DNA of 64,000 nucleotides from Ruegeria aquimaris. Its GTDB lineage: Bacteria > Pseudomonadota > Alphaproteobacteria > Rhodobacterales > Rhodobacteraceae. The notes beneath the pieces were generated by a model. That model was not told where the DNA came from. It was given only the letters and a program-made list of their open reading frames with translations, and made no database searches. Each line of letters begins with the position of its first letter. The stretch's first letter is position 1. Position numbers and translations under genes: made by a program. The DNA lies in assembly GCF_025751555.1 (NCBI RefSeq), contig NZ_JAOWLB010000002.1, positions 1 to 64,000 on the forward strand. Reading direction: 5' to 3'. Below, piece after piece: positions 17,810 through 25,881 of this stretch.

Positions 17810-17839
17810 CTCCCCCGGAGTATGTTGGGCAAAATGAAG
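17810..17839 (+). repeat. roseobacter intergenic repeat, copy 1
   Basis: CTCC-CCC-GGAG-TATGTTGGGCAAAATGAAG. The short hairpin CTCC/GGAG followed by a T-rich tract and a conserved AAATGAAG tail is shared with copies at 37041, 40696 and 60591. It lies shortly after the iron-binding protein gene in the terminator orientation. Confidence 0.7.
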
Positions 17840-17947
17840 GGGCGGGCCATGGTGCCTGCCCCTTTTCATTTGCGCGGGCCGGAGCCGGGGCGTAGGCTGG
17901 GGCCAGTATTCTCTGACGTTCCTTTTTGCTTCCATCGGGGTTGAACC

Positions 17948-18823
17948 ATGCCGATGACATCTGTCCTGCTGGCCGACATCACCGGCAGCACCGCGCTTTA
18001 TGACAGGTTAGGCCAGCAGCCGGCGATGGAGCGCGTCGGCGCGATGCTGGCGCGGTTGCGCGAGATCGCCGAGGAGAACGGCGGACGCTGCATCAAGATG
18101 CAGGGCGACGATGCGCTTTGCCGGTTCGACGCGCCCGAAGGGGGTTATGCCGCCGCGCGGCAGATGCTGGCCGAACCCTGGCCGCATGGGCTGAACCTTC
18201 ATGCGGGTCTCTATTGGGGTGAGGCCGAGGAGACCCGGGGCGACATGTTCGGCGACGCGGTAAACGTGGCGGCACGGCTGGCGACGTTGGCCAAGGCGGG
18301 TGAGATCCTGGCCGGGAACGCGGCGGTCGAGGCACTGGACGACGGCGCGCGTGAGGCATTCCTGCCGATCGGGCGGATCCGGCTGAAAGGCAAGTCCGAG
18401 GCGACACGGGTCTATTCGATCACCCAGGGCGCCAGCGACGGGCGCACCACCATCGCCGGGGGCTTTGCGGCGCTGACGCGGGCGCGTACCGAGAGCGCCG
18501 AGTTCCGTAGCGTCGACGGGGTCTGGCACCTGTCCGAGGGGCAGAGCCTGACCGTGGGCCGCGCCGAGGGTTGCGACATCCGGCTGAGCGAGCCCTGGGT
18601 GTCGCGCCAGCATGGACGGCTGGAGTTGCGCGGCGCGGTTCTGGAATATGCCGACCATTCCAGCGCGGGCAGCGCGGTATTGCCCGAGGACGGGCCCGCG
18701 GTCGATGTGCACCGGCGGGCGGTGCCCCTGATGGGCACCGGTGTGCTGCTATTCGGGACCGGAGACCAGAGCGCGGCGGGCGCGCGGCTGAGCTATGCCA
18801 CCAACGACCTGATCCCCGAGTGA
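17948..18823 (+). CDS. class III nucleotide cyclase with C-terminal FHA domain
   Basis: The N-terminal half (residues about 5-150) is an adenylate/guanylate cyclase domain: LLADITGST with metal Asp at residue 10, the second Asp in KMQGDDALCRF (54), and ..GDMFGDAVNVAARLATLAKAGEIL.., the dimer-interface and nucleotide region. The C-terminal part (about 195-285) is a forkhead-associated phosphothreonine-binding domain, with LTVGRAEGCDIRL and WVSRQHGRLEL. Together they suggest cAMP production tied to a phosphorylated partner. The 291-aa protein has no membrane segment. It converges on the iron permease gene with 10 bases between stops. Confidence 0.87.
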   Translation: MPMTSVLLADITGSTALYDRLGQQPAMERVGAMLARLREIAEENGGRCIKMQGDDALCRFDAPEGGYAAARQMLAEPWPHGLNLHAGLYWGEAEETRGDMFGDAVNVAARLATLAKAGEILAGNAAVEALDDGAREAFLPIGRIRLKGKSEATRVYSITQGASDGRTTIAGGFAALTRARTESAEFRSVDGVWHLSEGQSLTVGRAEGCDIRLSEPWVSRQHGRLELRGAVLEYADHSSAGSAVLPEDGPAVDVHRRAVPLMGTGVLLFGTGDQSAAGARLSYATNDLIPE

Positions 18824-18833
18824 GGCGGCGCGG

Positions 18834-20501
18834 TTACTTTCCGCGCCCGACCTGGCGGCAGATCAGGATCACCGGCAAGAGGCCCACGGCGAGAATGACC
18901 AGCGAGGGCACGGCGGCACCTTCGAGCCGCTCGTCGCTGGCCAGACGATAGGCCTGCACCGCCAGCGTGTCGAAGTTGAAGGGCCGCATGATCAGGGTTG
19001 CCGGCAGTTCCTTCATCACGTCGACAAAGACGATGAGCAGCGCGGTCATCAGCGACGGCGTCAGGATCGGCAGGTGGATACGCCGCAGCGTGCCAAAGGG
19101 CGTCTGCCCCAGCGAGCGGGCGGCGGCGTCCATATTGGCATGCACGGTACTTTGGCCCCCCTCATAGGCGCTGAGCGCGGCGGCCAGGAAGCGCACCATA
19201 TAGGCCGCCACCAGGAGCCAGATCGAGCCGGTGACCAAAAGGCCGGTGGAGACGCCGAAGGTCGCCCGCATCCAGCCGTCGAGCGCGTTGTCGAACGAGG
19301 CGAAGGGCACCATCAGCCCCACCGCGATCACGCCCCCCGGCACCGCATAGCCCAGCCGCGCCAGATAGGCCGAGGTCTGGGCCGAACGCCCGGGGCGGAG
19401 GCGCTGGAAGAAACCGACACAGATTGCGGCCGTGACCGTGACCACCGCCGCCGTGCCCGCCAGGATCAGCGAATTGCGGATAAAGCCGACATAGCGCCGC
19501 GACAGCAGGTCCTGTTCCGATTCCAGCCCCATCAGGACCAGGATCACCACCGGCAAGACAAAGCCCAGCAGAACGGGTATGGCGCAGAGCACCAGTGCCG
19601 CCGCGGCACGCCAGCCTTTCAGCGCGCCCGCGGGCATGGCGGCGTGGCGACGGCCCGACTGGTAGTAGCGCGCCTTGCCGCGCTGGGTGCGCTCGGCCAC
19701 CGCCAGCATCAGGGCAAAGCCCAGCAGGCACAGCGCCAGCTGTGCCGCCGCCGCACGGTCGGCCATCGAGAACCAGCTGGTATAGATGCCGGTGGCAAAG
19801 GTGCGCACGCCGAAATAGGCCACGGTGCCGAAATCGGCGATGGTCTCCATCACCGCCAGCAGCACGCCACCGGCGATAGCCGGTCGGGCCATCGGCAGCG
19901 ACACCCGCCAGAACGCCGCCCAGGGGCTGGACCCCAGCGCGCGGGCGGCAAGATAGGCGGTGGCGCTTTGTTGCAGGAAGGCGGCGCGCGCCAGCAGATA
20001 GACGTAAGGATAGAGCACGAGGATCAGCATCACCGCCGCGCCCTCGGTCGAGCGGATCTCGGGGAACCAGTAGTCGCGCGGTCCCCAGCCGCTGAGCTGG
20101 CGCAGGGTGGTCTGCACCACGCCGGGGTGGTCAAGCACGAAGGTATAGGCATAGGCCAGCACATAGGCCGGGAAGGCCAGCGGCAGGACCAGCGCGATCT
20201 CCATCAGGCGGACGCCGGGAAAGCGGGTCATCGTCACCAGCCAGGCCGCGCCAACCCCCAGGCAGAAGGTTCCGGCCGCCACCAGCAGCACCAGCAACAG
20301 CGTGGTTGCCGCGTATCCGGGCAGAACCGTGGAGAGCAGGTGGCCGAGCGTATCGGTGCCGCCAGTCAGCGCCGCCAGCGCCACGGCGACCATCGGCAGC
20401 AAGCAGGCGGCGGCGATGGCATAGGCCAGCGCGCCCAGAACGCGGGTGCCCAGCGCCGTGCGGCGGCGCGAACCGTGTTCGGAATACTGGATCTCGGCCA
20501 T
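18834..20501 (-). CDS. Fe(3+) ABC transporter permease, fused two-domain type
   Basis: This 555-aa inner-membrane protein of the FbpB family carries two permease modules with about 12 helices. Each has a binding-protein-dependent transport motif: around ..RALGSSPWAAFWRVSLPMARPAIAGG.. in the first half, and ..AARSLGQTPFGTLRRIHLPILTPS.. in the second. These EAA loops dock the ATPase. The binding protein is on the opposite strand at 16758; the ATPase is missing locally. An Iron-Rhodo-box-like palindrome lies 39 bases upstream of the start. Confidence 0.9.
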   Translation of the reverse strand: MAEIQYSEHGSRRRTALGTRVLGALAYAIAAACLLPMVAVALAALTGGTDTLGHLLSTVLPGYAATTLLLVLLVAAGTFCLGVGAAWLVTMTRFPGVRLMEIALVLPLAFPAYVLAYAYTFVLDHPGVVQTTLRQLSGWGPRDYWFPEIRSTEGAAVMLILVLYPYVYLLARAAFLQQSATAYLAARALGSSPWAAFWRVSLPMARPAIAGGVLLAVMETIADFGTVAYFGVRTFATGIYTSWFSMADRAAAAQLALCLLGFALMLAVAERTQRGKARYYQSGRRHAAMPAGALKGWRAAAALVLCAIPVLLGFVLPVVILVLMGLESEQDLLSRRYVGFIRNSLILAGTAAVVTVTAAICVGFFQRLRPGRSAQTSAYLARLGYAVPGGVIAVGLMVPFASFDNALDGWMRATFGVSTGLLVTGSIWLLVAAYMVRFLAAALSAYEGGQSTVHANMDAAARSLGQTPFGTLRRIHLPILTPSLMTALLIVFVDVMKELPATLIMRPFNFDTLAVQAYRLASDERLEGAAVPSLVILAVGLLPVILICRQVGRGK

Positions 20502-20539
20502 GGCGGGTCTGGTCCGGGGTTTGCTTTTCCCCCTTAATC

Positions 20540-20554
20540 GACCAGATTAGTCGG
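20540..20554. promoter_or_regulatory. Iron-Rhodo-box-like palindrome upstream of the iron permease gene
   Basis: CGACC-AGATT-AGTCG is an inverted repeat with one internal mismatch. It has the same half-site (GACT/AGTC) and 5-bp spacing as the site at 16714-16728. It is 39 bases upstream of the permease ATG and 53 bases upstream of the divergent cyclase gene, so it could affect both. Confidence 0.55.
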
Positions 20555-20606
20555 AAATACCAGTGCCTGCTGCGCGTTTTTGCGCCCTCTGCCACGGAAT
20601 GCCGCG

Positions 20607-21758
20607 ATGACGACAACCCGAACCTCTGCCGAGATCACCCGATGGCTGCTGACCGGCGCGCGGGCCGAAAGCGGTCTGGCGGCGGTGCTCGACGGGCTGG
20701 TTGCGCGGCTGATGGCGGCGGGGTTCCGCATCGACCGGGCCACGATCGGCGCGCCGCTGATGCATCCGATCGCGCGGTCGAGTTTCTCGATCTGGGTGCC
20801 GGGCGCGGGCGCCAAGGAGAACGAGCTGATCTGGGACGAGGTCGGGATGGAGCGGCTGCACAACAGTCCGATGCATCCGATCTATGCCCGGGGCGAGGAT
20901 GTCGATTGGCGGTTGGGCGCGGTCGCCGCGCCGGGCGAATATGGCATCGGGGCCGAGTTGCGGGCGGATGGATTCACCCATTACCTGGGGCTTGCCCTGC
21001 CCTTTGCCGATGGCAGTTACAAGGGGTTGACGCTCCAGACCAAGCGGGCGGGCGGGTTTTCCGCAGACGAACGCGCGCTGTTGCGTGATCTGGTGCCGCC
21101 GCTTGCGGTGGCGGTCGAGCATCATGTGCAGCGGCGGCTGGCGCAGACGCTGATGGATACGTTCGTGGGCCAGCGCGCGGGGCGGCGGGTGCTGGAGGGG
21201 CAGATCCATCGCGGCGACGGCGACACGCTCCGCGCGGTGATCTGGATGAGCGATATCCGGGGGTTCACACGGATCGCGTCAGAGCACCCGCCAGAGCAGG
21301 TGATTGGCCTGTTGAACCAGGCTTTCGAAGGCATCACCCGGGCCATTCTGGACCAGGGTGGCGAGGTGCTGAAATTCATCGGCGACGCGGTTCTGGGGAT
21401 TTTTCCGGTTGAACAGGATGCCGAAGGCGCGGTTGCCCGCGCCGAGGCGGCGGTGGATGACCTGCGGGCGGCAATGGCGGCGCCGGACTGGCCCGAGGCG
21501 GTGCGCATCGGTGTGGCGCTGCATCTGGGCGAGGTGTTTTATGGCAATATCGGCGGGCGCGAACGGCTGGATTTCACCGTGATCGGCGCGGCGGTCAACC
21601 TTGTGGCGCGGGTCGAGGGGCTGTGCGCCGCGTTGCAAGAGCCGGTTCTGGTCACCGGCGACGTGGCGCAACTGTCCAGCCGGAGATACCGGGACAAGGG
21701 GCGGCACGTGGTCAAGGGTGTGGCCGATCCGGTTGCGGTCTTTGCGCCCGAGGGCTGA
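20607..21758 (+). CDS. class III adenylate/guanylate cyclase with N-terminal sensory region
   Basis: The 383-aa protein has a GAF-like N-terminal half (about residues 1-180, soluble). A C-terminal class III cyclase catalytic domain contains MSDIRGFTRIAS (first metal Asp), KFIGDAVLGIF (second Asp) and DFTVIGAAVNLVARVEGLC (nucleotide and catalytic Asn/Arg). It should make cAMP or cGMP in response to an unknown signal. I prefer the ATG at 20607; a TTG nine codons earlier is in frame. It is divergent from the iron permease, making two cyclases flank that gene. A terminator-like hairpin follows. Confidence 0.87.
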   Translation: MTTTRTSAEITRWLLTGARAESGLAAVLDGLVARLMAAGFRIDRATIGAPLMHPIARSSFSIWVPGAGAKENELIWDEVGMERLHNSPMHPIYARGEDVDWRLGAVAAPGEYGIGAELRADGFTHYLGLALPFADGSYKGLTLQTKRAGGFSADERALLRDLVPPLAVAVEHHVQRRLAQTLMDTFVGQRAGRRVLEGQIHRGDGDTLRAVIWMSDIRGFTRIASEHPPEQVIGLLNQAFEGITRAILDQGGEVLKFIGDAVLGIFPVEQDAEGAVARAEAAVDDLRAAMAAPDWPEAVRIGVALHLGEVFYGNIGGRERLDFTVIGAAVNLVARVEGLCAALQEPVLVTGDVAQLSSRRYRDKGRHVVKGVADPVAVFAPEG

Positions 21759-21765
21759 ACAGAAA

Positions 21766-21790
21766 ACCCCGCGCCACGGCGCGGGGTCCT
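21766..21790 (-). terminator. hairpin terminator between cyclase and PaaK-like ligase genes
   Basis: ACCCCGCGCC / GGCGCGGGGT form a strong stem between two convergent genes. On the minus strand it is followed by TTTTCTG, and on the plus strand by CCTGTTG. It should chiefly end the liv/CoA-ligase operon and may work in both directions. Confidence 0.7.
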
Positions 21791-21812
21791 GTTGTCCGAT
21801 ACGGTCGGGCGC

Positions 21813-23033
21813 CTAGTCGTAGCGGCGCTGGTCCTCGATCACCAGCCCGTCCTTGGGCAGGCTTCCGGGAGCCACGACCTCGATCGCGCCTTTCAGCTTG
21901 AGCACCTCGGCGACCGAACGGGCATAGGCGTTGCTGTCGCCGCCGGGGCTTTCGATCTGGACCGTCATCGCATCCATCTCGCCCACGCGGGTGGCGATCA
22001 CCCGTGCCTTGACGATTTCGGAATGCTTGTCGACAAGGGCCGCCACCTGCTCGGGGCGCACGAACATGCCCTTGATCTTGGTGGTCTGGTCGGCGCGGCC
22101 CATCCAGCCCTTGATCCGCATGTTGGTGCGGCCGCAGGGCGAGGCGCCCGCCATCACCGCCGACATGTCGCCGGTGGCAAAGCGGATGAGCGGGTAGTCG
22201 GGATTGAGGGAGGTCACCACGACCTCGCCCACCTCGCCCGGCGCCACCGGCGTGCCGGTGCCGGGAGTGACGATCTCGACGATCACATGTTCGTCGACGA
22301 TCATCCCCTCCATCGCCACGCTTTCATAGGCGATATTGCCCAGATCGGCGGTGGCATAGCATTGCAGGCACGAGATGCCGCGATCGGCATATTCCTTGCG
22401 CAGCGACGGGAACAGCGCGCCGCCGCCCACGGCGGCCTTGGTGAAGCTGAGCGTGACGCCCATCTCTTCGGCCTTGTCCAGGATCACCTTGAGGTAATCG
22501 GGCGTACCGGCATAGGCGGTGCAGCCGATATCGCGCGCGGCGGTCACCTGCAATTCGGTCTGGCCGGTTCCGGCGGGCAGCACCGCCGCCCCGACCGCCC
22601 GGGCGCCGTTTTCAAAGATCATCCCGGCGGGTGTGAGGTGGTAGCCGAAACAGTTCTGGACGATATCGCCCTGCCCGATCCCGGCGGCATGCAGGAAGCG
22701 ACCCATGCGCCACCAGTCATGATCGGTACCGCCCGGTTCATAGATCGGGCCGGGCGACTGGAACACATGGGCAAACCCATGCGCGGGCTTGACGGTAAAG
22801 CCACCAAAGGGCGGGTGTTCGCCCTGCGACCGGCTGAGTTCCGACTTGCGCAGCACCGGCAGCGTCGCCAGCGCCTGGGCATCGGTGATCGCGGCCGGGT
22901 CGATATCGGCCAGCAACCGGGCAAAGCCAGGCGCGGTTTTCGCGCGGGCGATCTGCTCTGGCAAGGCCGAGGCCAGATCGGCGGCGCGTTGATCGTCGGT
23001 ACGGGTTTCGAGGCCGTCGAAGAAGTCAGTCAT
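21813..23033 (-). CDS. phenylacetate--CoA ligase (PaaK-like) family protein
   Basis: This 406-aa AMP-forming acyl-CoA ligase resembles PaaK, which activates aryl acids to CoA thioesters. Seen motifs include ..VFQSPGPIYEPGG.. near the phosphate-binding loop, ..CYATADLGNIAYE.., ..YPLIRFATGDMSAV.. and ..RIKGWMGRADQTTKIKGMFVRPEQV.., which includes the hinge. The substrate cannot be stated. The ATG at 23033 gives the usual start MTDFF. Another ATG at 23048 overlaps the previous stop (TGATG) and is possible. It is the last gene of the liv operon and separated from livF by an atypical gene. Confidence 0.85.
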   Translation of the reverse strand: MTDFFDGLETRTDDQRAADLASALPEQIARAKTAPGFARLLADIDPAAITDAQALATLPVLRKSELSRSQGEHPPFGGFTVKPAHGFAHVFQSPGPIYEPGGTDHDWWRMGRFLHAAGIGQGDIVQNCFGYHLTPAGMIFENGARAVGAAVLPAGTGQTELQVTAARDIGCTAYAGTPDYLKVILDKAEEMGVTLSFTKAAVGGGALFPSLRKEYADRGISCLQCYATADLGNIAYESVAMEGMIVDEHVIVEIVTPGTGTPVAPGEVGEVVVTSLNPDYPLIRFATGDMSAVMAGASPCGRTNMRIKGWMGRADQTTKIKGMFVRPEQVAALVDKHSEIVKARVIATRVGEMDAMTVQIESPGGDSNAYARSVAEVLKLKGAIEVVAPGSLPKDGLVIEDQRRYD

Positions 23034-23047
23034 CTTTCCATCCCGCA

Positions 23048-23572
23048 TCACTGAATTTCTTTCATGAGGTTCATGATCATCTCCTCGGCATCAGCGATCT
23101 GAGTATTCAATCTTTGGATCTCGCCCAGTAATTCAGTAGCTTGATCACTCAGAACCTCACCACCAAGGGTTAGTGGTTCATTCAACAACTCTTGAACTTT
23201 CGTCCTTACTCCACCTTTCCCGACTTTGATCCGATGAAGAGTTTCGCGAGCGTGAAAACCAAGCCTCGAAGCAGCATCACTTTCAAAATCGATCAGACTC
23301 CGGCGTCGTTCCCACCGATACTCGAAGTCATTGAAACGGGGCAAAACTGTTGAAATCAGTTCTTCACTAGGTCTCTGTCCGTCTGCCAACAACTCCAAGA
23401 CAGCTCGTGTGCCACTTGGGGCAAAGTAGATATCTCGAAGCACGTCCAGCAGTGCCTGAAGCGATGCCGCATTTTTCCTCTCGTTTGATGTCCTAGCTTC
23501 GGACCTAAGCGCCCCGACAAGCTCCGAGGCACCTTTGACGAACGAAATCGCCTCTGTTAGCCCTCCCGGCAT
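23048..23572 (-). CDS. low-GC accessory protein of unknown function embedded in the liv operon
   Basis: This 174-aa soluble, highly helical protein ends in a likely coiled coil (..LLGEIQRLNTQIADAEEMIMNLMKEIQ). I recognise no domain, signal peptide or membrane segment. Two sampled 60-base stretches have 43% and 52% GC, below the adjoining genes, and the codons use more A/T. Its ATG overlaps the livF stop (TGATG at 23572), and its stop overlaps an ATG of the next gene (TGATG at 23048). Both joints have related sequence: TGATGCCGGGAGGG and TGATGCGGGATGG. This fits a gene acquired neatly between livF and the ligase. Its role may be unrelated to transport. Confidence 0.7.
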   Translation of the reverse strand: MPGGLTEAISFVKGASELVGALRSEARTSNERKNAASLQALLDVLRDIYFAPSGTRAVLELLADGQRPSEELISTVLPRFNDFEYRWERRRSLIDFESDAASRLGFHARETLHRIKVGKGGVRTKVQELLNEPLTLGGEVLSDQATELLGEIQRLNTQIADAEEMIMNLMKEIQ

Positions 23573-24408
23573 CAGCTCAGCCACCGCTTGCGGCGGCGAT
23601 AGGAGCGCACATCGCGGAAGCTCTTGCGGCCCTCATCGGACATGCCAAGATAGAACTCCTTCACATCCGGGTTCTCGCGCAGTTCCTTGGCGGGGCCATC
23701 CATCACCACGCGACCGGATTCCAGGATATAGCCATAGTGGGCATAGCGCAGCGCCACGTTGGTGTTCTGTTCGGCCAGCAGGAAGGACACGCCCTCTTTC
23801 TGGTTCAGGTCGCGGACGATCTCGAAGATCTCTTCGACCAGCTGCGGCGCCAGACCCATCGAGGGCTCGTCGAGCAGGATGGTCTCGGGCCGCGACATCA
23901 GCGCCCGCCCCATCGCCACCATCTGCTGTTCACCGCCGGAGGTATAGCCCGCCTGGCTGCGGCGACGCTCCTTGAGGCGGGGGAAGTAGTTATAGACCAT
24001 CTCCAGGTCACGCTGGATGTTGGCGCCGCCATCCTTGCGGGTATAGGCGCCGGTCAGCAGGTTTTCCTCGACAGTCAGGTGTTCGAAGCAATGGCGGCCC
24101 TCCATCACCTGGATGACGCCCTTGGTCACCAGCGCGGCCGGATCCTGTTCGTGAATGGTCTCGCCACGATACTTGATCGACCCTTTGGTCACCTCGCCGC
24201 GTTCGGAATGCAGCAGGTTCGACACCGCCTTGAGCGTGGTCGTCTTGCCGGCGCCGTTGCCACCCAGCAGCGCGGTTATCCCGCCCTTGGGCACGGTGAG
24301 GCTGACACCCTTGAGCACGAGGATCACGTGATTGTAGATCACCTCGATATTGTTGACCTCCAGCAGGGTTTCCACCTGCGCATCCGTGGTATTTGCCGCA
24401 TCCAGCAT
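23572..24408 (-). CDS. livF: branched-chain-type ABC transporter ATP-binding protein LivF
   Basis: This 278-aa ATPase powers the liv transporter. It has Walker A GGNGAGKTT, the signature SGGEQQM, Walker B ETILLDEPS and the switch LAEQN. Its C-terminus is extended with a basic tail (..RSYRRRKRWLS). The stop codon shares bases with the ATG of the embedded gene. It is separated from the binding-protein gene by 110 bases holding two strong hairpins. Confidence 0.93.
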   Translation of the reverse strand: MLDAANTTDAQVETLLEVNNIEVIYNHVILVLKGVSLTVPKGGITALLGGNGAGKTTTLKAVSNLLHSERGEVTKGSIKYRGETIHEQDPAALVTKGVIQVMEGRHCFEHLTVEENLLTGAYTRKDGGANIQRDLEMVYNYFPRLKERRRSQAGYTSGGEQQMVAMGRALMSRPETILLDEPSMGLAPQLVEEIFEIVRDLNQKEGVSFLLAEQNTNVALRYAHYGYILESGRVVMDGPAKELRENPDVKEFYLGMSDEGRKSFRDVRSYRRRKRWLS

Positions 24409-24454
24409 CCGCGCTTGTCCTCATTGGCCCCGGTTCGCCGGGGATGATCGGGGT

Positions 24455-24508
24455 GGGACGGCGGCGGACCGCCGTCCCGGGTTCGATGCGGGCCCGGATC
24501 CCGGGCCC
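24455..24508 (-). repeat. two strong hairpins between livJ-type and livF genes
   Basis: A 10-bp perfect stem GGGACGGCGG/CCGCCGTCCC (24455-24478) and an 8-bp stem GGGCCCGG/CCGGGCCC (24490-24508) lie in the gap after the binding-protein gene. Neither has a U-tract, so they are more likely to stabilise upstream mRNA or reduce read-through than to terminate fully. Confidence 0.6.
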
Positions 24509-24518
24509 GGTCCTGCGC

Positions 24519-25802
24519 TTAGTTGCAGCGCGGCGCGATGTTGTTCTCGGTCGCGTAGGCGCTCGAATCTTCCTCGATCAGCGCGCCGATGACTTCGCCG
24601 TCGGTCGGTTTGAAGTCCGAGATCAGCGACCAGGTCTTGGAGGTCGCATCCCACTGGGTCACACCCACCAGGGCGTCACCGCCGTGGTTCTCGCAGCTGA
24701 CCGAGAAGGTCGGACCGAAGTTCGGCAGGCCCAGTTCGGCCATCTTCGCTTCGGTGATCTCCAGCGCTTCCATGCCGTCGCGCATGTCGGCGGCGGTGAT
24801 GTCGGCCTTGCCCGAGATCTCCTGTGCCTTCTTCGCGGCTTCGGCTGCCAGCATGGCAGCATAGAGACCGCGGTTGTAGAGCACGGTACCAACCTGGTCA
24901 CCGGCGCCAGCCGCCTTGCCCGCGTCGATCACGTATTTCTTCAGATCGTCGAACAGCGGGAAGTCGGTGCCGACGTTGTGGAAGGTCAGCGCCTTGTAGC
25001 CGTTGGCGGCATCACCGGCGGGCAACACGTCGTTTTCCGAACCCGACCACCAGATGCCGATGAAGTTTTCCATCGGGAAGCGGATGTTGGCGGCTTCCTG
25101 AACGGCGACCTGGTTCATCACGCCCCAGCCCCACATCAGGACATAGTCAGGCTTGTCGCGACGGATTTGCAGCCACTGCGACTTCTGCTCCTGGCCCGGG
25201 TGGTCGACCGGCAGGGCGCTGAGTTCAAAGCCATGCTTCTTCGACAGCTCTTCCAGCGTGCGGATCGGTTCCTTGCCATAGGCGGAGTTGTGATAGACCA
25301 GGGCGATCTTCTTGCCCTTGATGTCGCCGCCGTTGATTTCCAGCAGGTAGTTCACCGCGCCCGAGGCACCATCCCAATAGTTGGCGGGATAGTTGAAGAC
25401 GTTCGAGAACACCTTGCCGTTCTTGGCCGACGTGCGGCCATAGCCCATCGAGTGGATCGGGATGCCGTCGGCGGTTGCCTTGGGGATCAGCTGATAGGTG
25501 ATACCGGTCGACAGCGGCTGGTACACCAGGGCGCCCTGGCCCTTGGTCGACTCGTAGCATTCAACGCCCTTCTCGGTGTTGTAGCCGGTTTCGCATTCCA
25601 GCACGTTGGCCTTGACGCCGCCGATGCCGCCATCCCGCTCGTTGAGCAGCGTGAAATAGTCGGCATAGCCGTCTGCGAACGGAATGCCGCTCGCGGCATA
25701 GGCACCGGTACGATAGCTGAGCGACGGGAATGTCAGGTCAGCAAGCGCCGGGCCGGCGGCGATCAGGGCGCTCAGCGCCACGGTTGCCAGTTTCATCTTC
25801 AT
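24519..25802 (-). CDS. ABC transporter substrate-binding protein (branched-chain amino acid/amide family)
   Basis: This 427-aa periplasmic binding protein has a signal peptide (residues 1-21, ending PALA) and the type I periplasmic fold of the LivJ/HAAT family. Motifs include ..YFTLLNERDGGIGGVKAN.., ..KKIALVYHNSAYGKE.. and a C-terminal paired cysteine. It is larger than classical LivJ (about 370 aa) and resembles binding proteins for aromatic or other organic acids, in keeping with CoA ligases at both ends of this operon. The ligand is not deducible. Hairpins lie on both sides of the gene, perhaps giving it a higher transcript level. Confidence 0.88.
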   Translation of the reverse strand: MKMKLATVALSALIAAGPALADLTFPSLSYRTGAYAASGIPFADGYADYFTLLNERDGGIGGVKANVLECETGYNTEKGVECYESTKGQGALVYQPLSTGITYQLIPKATADGIPIHSMGYGRTSAKNGKVFSNVFNYPANYWDGASGAVNYLLEINGGDIKGKKIALVYHNSAYGKEPIRTLEELSKKHGFELSALPVDHPGQEQKSQWLQIRRDKPDYVLMWGWGVMNQVAVQEAANIRFPMENFIGIWWSGSENDVLPAGDAANGYKALTFHNVGTDFPLFDDLKKYVIDAGKAAGAGDQVGTVLYNRGLYAAMLAAEAAKKAQEISGKADITAADMRDGMEALEITEAKMAELGLPNFGPTFSVSCENHGGDALVGVTQWDATSKTWSLISDFKPTDGEVIGALIEEDSSAYATENNIAPRCN

Positions 25803-25838
25803 CGGGTGTCTCCTCCCTTGGTTAGACCGATGTTGGTG

Positions 25839-25861
25839 TACGGGGGGAACCGCCCCCCGTA
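25839..25861 (-). repeat. hairpin between livM and the binding-protein gene
   Basis: TACGGGGGG-AACCG-CCCCCCGTA is a perfect 9-bp stem with a 5-base loop, 20 bases past the livM stop and 37 bases before the binding-protein start. It lacks a U-tract and probably marks an mRNA processing or stabilising point. Confidence 0.6.
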
Positions 25862-25881
25862 TCGGGTTGGACCTGTCCGCG

